Assembly: GCA_037442505.1 (NCBI GenBank)
Contig: JBBIPZ010000016.1
Span: forward strand, 44,558 to 53,980
Source of the DNA: JBBIPZ01 sp037442505 [NCBI: Deltaproteobacteria bacterium]
GTDB taxonomy: Bacteria; CALINM01
Length of the DNA stretch: 9,423 bases
Direction of reading: 5' to 3'
Part shown: positions 6,292 through 9,423 of the stretch, piece after piece
How positions within the stretch are numbered: position 1 is the stretch's first letter
How the letters are laid out: every line of letters begins with the position of its first letter
Position numbers and translations under genes: made by a program
Notes under the pieces: model-generated
What the model saw: only the letters and a program-made list of their open reading frames with translations
Databases searched by the model: none
What the model was told of the DNA's origin: nothing

Positions 6292-7260
6292 ATGGGAACA
6301 ATTTATATCGACAGAAAGGACGTTCATATAAAACTTGATGGCGATGCATTAACATTTTATGTAAATGGAACCAAAGAGGGACAGGCACCAATTTATCCTT
6401 TAAAAAGAGTTGTAATTGTTGGCTCCGTGACAATAGATACAAAAGTGTTGCATCGTCTTGCCAATGACAATATAAGCGTAATTTTCCTAACAGGTAAAAA
6501 TTTACGATTTGGGGGAATGTTACACGGTTTTTTGCACAACAACGCAATAATCAGACTAAAGCAGTACGAAGCAACAAAAACGGACTTTCCTGTGCAGTTT
6601 TCCAAAAATTTGGTATGCAATAAAATTAAGTCTCAGATCGAATTTTTAACTGAATTGATAGATTTACGAAAAGATTTAAGAAATGATTTTATAACGGCAA
6701 TAAAAACTTTGTTAGAAATCACTGCAAAAGTGAATCTTCAGGATATAGGGATAGATTCGGTTAGAGGATACGAAGGAGGTGCAGCGGCGGTTTATTTTGA
6801 TACATTTACAAAGCTGTTTCCAGCCTCATTAAATTTTAATAAAAGGACTAAGAGACCGCCCGAAGACCCCGTTAATGCATTACTTTCGCTGTGCTATACC
6901 ATTCTTCATTTTGAAATGGTGAGAGAGATACAGCTAATTGGCTTAGACCCCACCATAGGATTTTACCATACATTTGAATATGGCAGGGAATCCTTGGCAT
7001 GCGATTTTGTGGAACCTTTCAGGGTAAAAGTAGATAAATTTGTCTGGCAGTTATTTAAAGACAGAACTTTCACAAAAGACGATTTTAGCAATGAAAAAGA
7101 ACGGGCGGGCTGTTATCTAAAGAAGCAAAGTAGGGCAAAGTTCTATCCGATTTTAGAAGAATGGCTGACAGAATTAAGACCTCAATTAAGGTCGTATGTA
7201 AGAAATTTTACAAGGAGTATAGCAGATGAAGAAGACATTATATCTGAACAAGATAACTAA
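6292..7260 (+). CDS. cas1: Cas1, copy A, intact CRISPR integrase
   Basis: This is the spacer integrase of CRISPR adaptation. The 322 residues have the N-terminal beta domain (1-80: TIYIDRKDVHIKLDGDALTF region, PLKRVVIVGSVTID, ISVIFLTGKN) and the helical catalytic domain. All metal-binding residues are present: Glu161 in RGYEGGAAAVYF, His226 in IGFYHTFEYGRESL and Glu241 in CDFVEPFR (Asp238 beside it). The segment KRPPEDPVNALLSLCYTIL (185-204) is the standard Cas1 signature between them. AGGAGG at 6277-6282 precedes the ATG by 9 bases. The 3' end overlaps the next gene by 35 bases. No Cas4 or reverse transcriptase fusion is present. Confidence 0.98.
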   Translation: MGTIYIDRKDVHIKLDGDALTFYVNGTKEGQAPIYPLKRVVIVGSVTIDTKVLHRLANDNISVIFLTGKNLRFGGMLHGFLHNNAIIRLKQYEATKTDFPVQFSKNLVCNKIKSQIEFLTELIDLRKDLRNDFITAIKTLLEITAKVNLQDIGIDSVRGYEGGAAAVYFDTFTKLFPASLNFNKRTKRPPEDPVNALLSLCYTILHFEMVREIQLIGLDPTIGFYHTFEYGRESLACDFVEPFRVKVDKFVWQLFKDRTFTKDDFSNEKERAGCYLKKQSRAKFYPILEEWLTELRPQLRSYVRNFTRSIADEEDIISEQDN

Positions 7261-8023
7261 ACATTTTATCAAAGTAGATGGCCCATCTCTTTGGGTAAAA
7301 ACTAAAACTACCTCTGGATACAGAATACCTTTAAGGAGTATAGAAACAGCTGTCATAAACGCAAATGCAGATTATGATTGGAATATGATATCAACGATAC
7401 TATTTTCTGGGATTCCCACTATCTTTTACAAAGGCAAGGAGATATTAACGATTCATTCCATACCATATTTAGAAAATGGTTATTTTTATGAACTGTCACA
7501 GAGGGCAGCAAAAAACAAAAAAGAAATATTGTCAAAAGTAAGATTTTTGCTACTAACTACCAAAAGAGAAACTGAAATAAAGACATTAAAAACTTTATCT
7601 GAAAATCATGGAAAAGCTTTTGAAGAAAGAAATTATAAAAACGACCAGTATAGATATGAGATTCTTCAATTATCCGAAACAAATTTTATACAATATTCTG
7701 TAGTAAAAAAATTTTTAAGAGGTTTATTACGTCAGATAATTATTAAATCCTGTATAAACAAAAGCATAGACCCAAAAGTAGGCATTTGCTTTCAAGATGA
7801 GAAACTGGGGATAGTTAAAGATATATCGTTTTCAATTGATGCAGAAATGGATTTAATTGCGGTGAAGTTCTTCAAAATAAAACAGCAAAGCTTCTGGGAG
7901 AGCTCTAACTGGCTTTCAGATGCGGGGATAAAAATGTTAGCTATATTATTCGAAAAGCGAAAGGAACAAATTAAACACAAAATAAACGAAACAATAGACA
8001 AAATTATCGATATAATTTATTAA
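7226..8023 (+). CDS. Degenerate Cas1-like paralogue, copy B, probably catalytically dead
   Basis: The 265-residue protein reads as a shortened Cas1. Residues 1-73 follow the Cas1 beta domain: TLYLNKITKHFIKVDGPSLW, then PLRSIETAVINAN and a helix, then SGIPTIFYKGKE, in the same order and spacing as Cas1 copy A. In the second half, SIDPKVGICFQ (180-190) lines up with GLDPTIGFYHT, so the catalytic His is Phe189. IVKDISFSIDAEMDL (196-210) lines up with LACDFVEPFRVKVDK, keeping the Asp (199) but replacing the catalytic Glu by Phe202 and losing the PFR. Glu151 in LSETNFIQYSV may match the first catalytic Glu. The RPPxDPvNALL block is missing, which accounts for most of the shorter length. The reading frame is clean and has its own AAGGAG at 7212-7217, so it is a maintained gene, not decay. 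A structural or DNA-binding partner role is inferred. My alignment is by eye. Confidence 0.72.
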   Translation: MKKTLYLNKITKHFIKVDGPSLWVKTKTTSGYRIPLRSIETAVINANADYDWNMISTILFSGIPTIFYKGKEILTIHSIPYLENGYFYELSQRAAKNKKEILSKVRFLLLTTKRETEIKTLKTLSENHGKAFEERNYKNDQYRYEILQLSETNFIQYSVVKKFLRGLLRQIIIKSCINKSIDPKVGICFQDEKLGIVKDISFSIDAEMDLIAVKFFKIKQQSFWESSNWLSDAGIKMLAILFEKRKEQIKHKINETIDKIIDIIY

Positions 8024-8034
8024 AGGACAAAACA

Positions 8035-8328
8035 ATGAAAGCGAACTACTTAGTATGTTATGATATAAAAGATGAAAAAAGACTTGCAAAAGTTTATAAA
8101 ACCTTGTCAGGTTTGGGCATTCACTTGCAATATTCAGTTTTTTATTGTAAATTTGACTGGGAGCAGCTAATGAGAATTAAAGAGATATTAAAAGAACTAA
8201 TAAATGAGAAAGAAGATGATGTTAGAATTTATCCGCTGCCAGAGAAAACAAAGGTACTGGCATTAGGTGCTGGTTACATAATACCAGATGGTATAAAGGT
8301 GATATTAAATGAAAATTCCATTTCTTAA
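8035..8328 (+). CDS. cas2: Cas2, copy B (divergent second Cas2)
   Basis: The 97-residue product is a second Cas2: first strand NYLVCYDIKDEKR with Asp10 conserved, helix RLAKVYKTLSGLG, then HLQYSVFYCKF, a long helix, and the strand DDVRIYPLP. The HLQYSVF and DDVRIYPLP forms belong to another Cas2 subgroup than copy A (which has GGQKSVYECF and a PRDPKFFFIG tail), so the two are not a recent duplication. AAAGGA at 8022-8027 precedes the ATG, 11 bases after the end of the degenerate Cas1, and the 3' end overlaps cas6 by 20 bases. It is probably made together with Cas1 copy B and may pair with it. Being Cas2 is secure; partner choice is inferred. Confidence 0.93.
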   Translation: MKANYLVCYDIKDEKRLAKVYKTLSGLGIHLQYSVFYCKFDWEQLMRIKEILKELINEKEDDVRIYPLPEKTKVLALGAGYIIPDGIKVILNENSIS

Positions 8329-9247
8329 AATGACATTTTTAATCGAGGCAGAAGAAGAGTTATATCTACCATACTTCAAAGGCTCAACATTTCGTGGTGT
8401 TTTTGGCAACACTTTTAGAAAGCTCGTATGTGCGTTAAAAAGAGAGAACTGTAGCAGTTGCATTTTAAAACAATCTTGTATATATGCGTATATTTTTGAA
8501 ACATCACCCAAAGAAGACCAAAAATTATCAAAAATAAAAAACTACAGCACCATTCCTCGCCCGTTTGTAATCGAACCACCTTTAAACAACGGCAAAATAT
8601 ACAAACCTGGTAGCCAATTAGACTTTTCAGTAATACTTATTGGAAAGGCGATACAGTATGTACAGTATTTTATTTACACATTTCATCAATGTGGCAGGAC
8701 AGGTATTGGTAAAGGTAGAGGCAAATTTCAACTTATATCCGTTTCTTCAAATAAAGAGCAAATATATAGTGGTGTAAATAATGAAATAAAATTGCCACCG
8801 CATCAATTTATAGAAATTCCAGAGGATATTGATTTTGACAATTCAGAAGAAGAGCTTACTCTGGAGTTTTTAACTCCGGCTAGGATTAAGCACAAGCGGG
8901 ATTTAGTAGTAGAACTTAACTTTTCAATACTAATTAAGGCATTATTATTTCGTTTTAATTTTCTCAACTTTTACCATGTCGATGAAAGGGAAGCTGCATT
9001 TGATTACAAAAAATATATTGCAAAAGCTAAAGAAAATGTGATAAAAGAAAATAATACCTTTTGGTGGGACTGGGAGCGTTATTCCAACAGACAGGGCGGA
9101 AGGATGAAATTAGGTGGGATATGTGGTAAAATAACATATAAAGGTAAAATCAAGTCTTTTTTGCCGCATCTAAGAGCTGGGGAGATACTTCATGTTGGGA
9201 AGGGGACGAGTTTTGGACTTGGGAAATTTGTAATAATCGAAAACTAA
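8309..9247 (+). CDS. cas6: Cas6, pre-crRNA processing endoribonuclease
   Basis: Cas6 cuts the array transcript within each repeat to make crRNAs for the Csm complex. The 312-residue product has the usual opening of the larger COG5551-type Cas6: LYLPYFKGSTFRGVFGNTFR (residues 18-37). Four cysteines follow (Cys41, 48, 51 and 57) in a C-x6-C-x2-C-x5-C cluster that probably binds a metal, then PRPFVIEPP and the CGRTGIGKGRGKF loop (128-140). The second RAMP half (from about 183) ends in the glycine-rich HVGKGTSFGLGKFVI. The catalytic residue is not certain; His223 is a possible candidate. A modest ribosome site (AAAGGTG, 8295-8301) stands before the ATG inside cas2 copy B. It is the last gene before the candidate array. 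Confidence 0.93.
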   Translation: MKIPFLKMTFLIEAEEELYLPYFKGSTFRGVFGNTFRKLVCALKRENCSSCILKQSCIYAYIFETSPKEDQKLSKIKNYSTIPRPFVIEPPLNNGKIYKPGSQLDFSVILIGKAIQYVQYFIYTFHQCGRTGIGKGRGKFQLISVSSNKEQIYSGVNNEIKLPPHQFIEIPEDIDFDNSEEELTLEFLTPARIKHKRDLVVELNFSILIKALLFRFNFLNFYHVDEREAAFDYKKYIAKAKENVIKENNTFWWDWERYSNRQGGRMKLGGICGKITYKGKIKSFLPHLRAGEILHVGKGTSFGLGKFVIIEN

Positions 9248-9382
9248 TTATTTCAAGTATTTAGAGGGTATAGTTCTTTGGAAATTAAATAGTGTCAAGC
9301 ATTTAGGTTACTATAAATGATGCGAAAAATTCCCGCAACCCTGTCGATAACATACTGAAACAAAAGAACAAAAAGATAGGGG
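9248..9382 (+). promoter_or_regulatory. Likely CRISPR leader, no gene seen
   Basis: This stretch between cas6 and the candidate first repeat has no sizeable open frame with a ribosome site. It is AT-rich, contains an extended -10-like TTACTATAAAT around 9308-9318, and becomes purine-rich with short A runs just before the repeat. TGCG...CGCA (9321-9324/9334-9337) and CAACCC...GGGTTG (9336-9341/9381-9386) are short inverted pairs; the second reaches into the repeat start. The leader call is inferred from position next to cas6 and the candidate repeat. No strong terminator for the cas operon was seen here. Confidence 0.45.
9253..9306 (+). repeat. Direct repeat pair TCAAGYATTTAG
   Basis: TCAAGTATTTAG at 9253-9264 recurs as TCAAGCATTTAG at 9295-9306, one mismatch in 12. 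The start-to-start distance is 42 bases, about four helical turns, which would put both on the same DNA face. Both sit in the putative leader, so they could be protein-binding sites; chance in AT-rich DNA is possible. Confidence 0.4.
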
Positions 9383-9421
9383 GTTGTAGGAAATAAGACC
9401 TCAAATCAAAGGGATTGCGAC
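9383..9421 (+). CRISPR. Candidate first CRISPR repeat, array cut by window end
   Basis: The 39-base segment begins GTTGTAGG and ends GGGATTGCGAC. The ending resembles the ATTGAAAC-like 3' end that becomes the 8-nt crRNA handle in many type I and III repeats. The ends can pair (GTTGTA with TGCGAC, using G-U pairs), as in repeats with terminal inverted ends. It follows cas6 at typical distance and length. Only one copy fits in the window, so the array is not proven and the exact repeat borders are estimates. The last two bases (9422-9423) would begin spacer 1. Confidence 0.5.
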
Positions 9422-9423
9422 TT

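Noticed and set aside
7226-8023. Pseudogene label for the second Cas1-like gene
   Set aside because: The frame is uninterrupted over 265 codons with its own ribosome site and motif-wise changes at active-site positions, more like a maintained paralogue than decay.

Overview
The window is most of a type III-A (Csm) CRISPR-Cas locus, with every gene on the + strand. It opens inside cas10/csm1 and ends in what looks like the leader and first repeat of a CRISPR array. The DNA is strongly AT-rich, genes overlap or nearly touch, and ribosome binding sites of the AGGAGG type are clear. That fits a low-GC bacterium. Several proteins (Cas6, Card1/Can2-like, Csx3-like, DUF4258-like) resemble families common in thermophiles, but the genus cannot be named from this sequence alone.

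Block 1 (1-5552) is the interference and signalling operon: cas10 (3' part, GGDD intact), csm2, csm3, csm4, csm5, then a CARF plus PD-(D/E)xK nuclease of the Card1/Can2 type and a small Csx3-like protein. Read together, the Csm complex finds target RNA, Csm3 cuts it, the Cas10 Palm makes cyclic oligoadenylate, the Card1-like nuclease is switched on by that messenger, and the Csx3-like protein may remove the messenger.

A gap of about 130 bases (5553-5684) holds a nested inverted repeat and separates the blocks. Block 2 (5685-9247) is an adaptation and crRNA-processing operon of unusual make-up: a DUF4258-like gene, cas2 (copy A), cas1 (copy A, catalytic residues intact), a second Cas1-like gene that has lost catalytic residues (copy B), a second and different cas2 (copy B), and cas6. 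The order cas2A-cas1A-cas1B-cas2B is mirror-like. cas1A/cas1B overlap by 35 bases and cas2B/cas6 by 20, so they are probably translated together.

From 9248 to the end no gene is seen. There is a likely array leader with a 12-base motif repeated 42 bases apart, then a candidate CRISPR repeat that the window edge cuts off before a second copy could confirm it.

The most notable feature is the paired adaptation module with an apparently dead Cas1 paralogue and its own Cas2. The DUF4258-like gene heading that operon and the Card1/Csx3 pairing come next.
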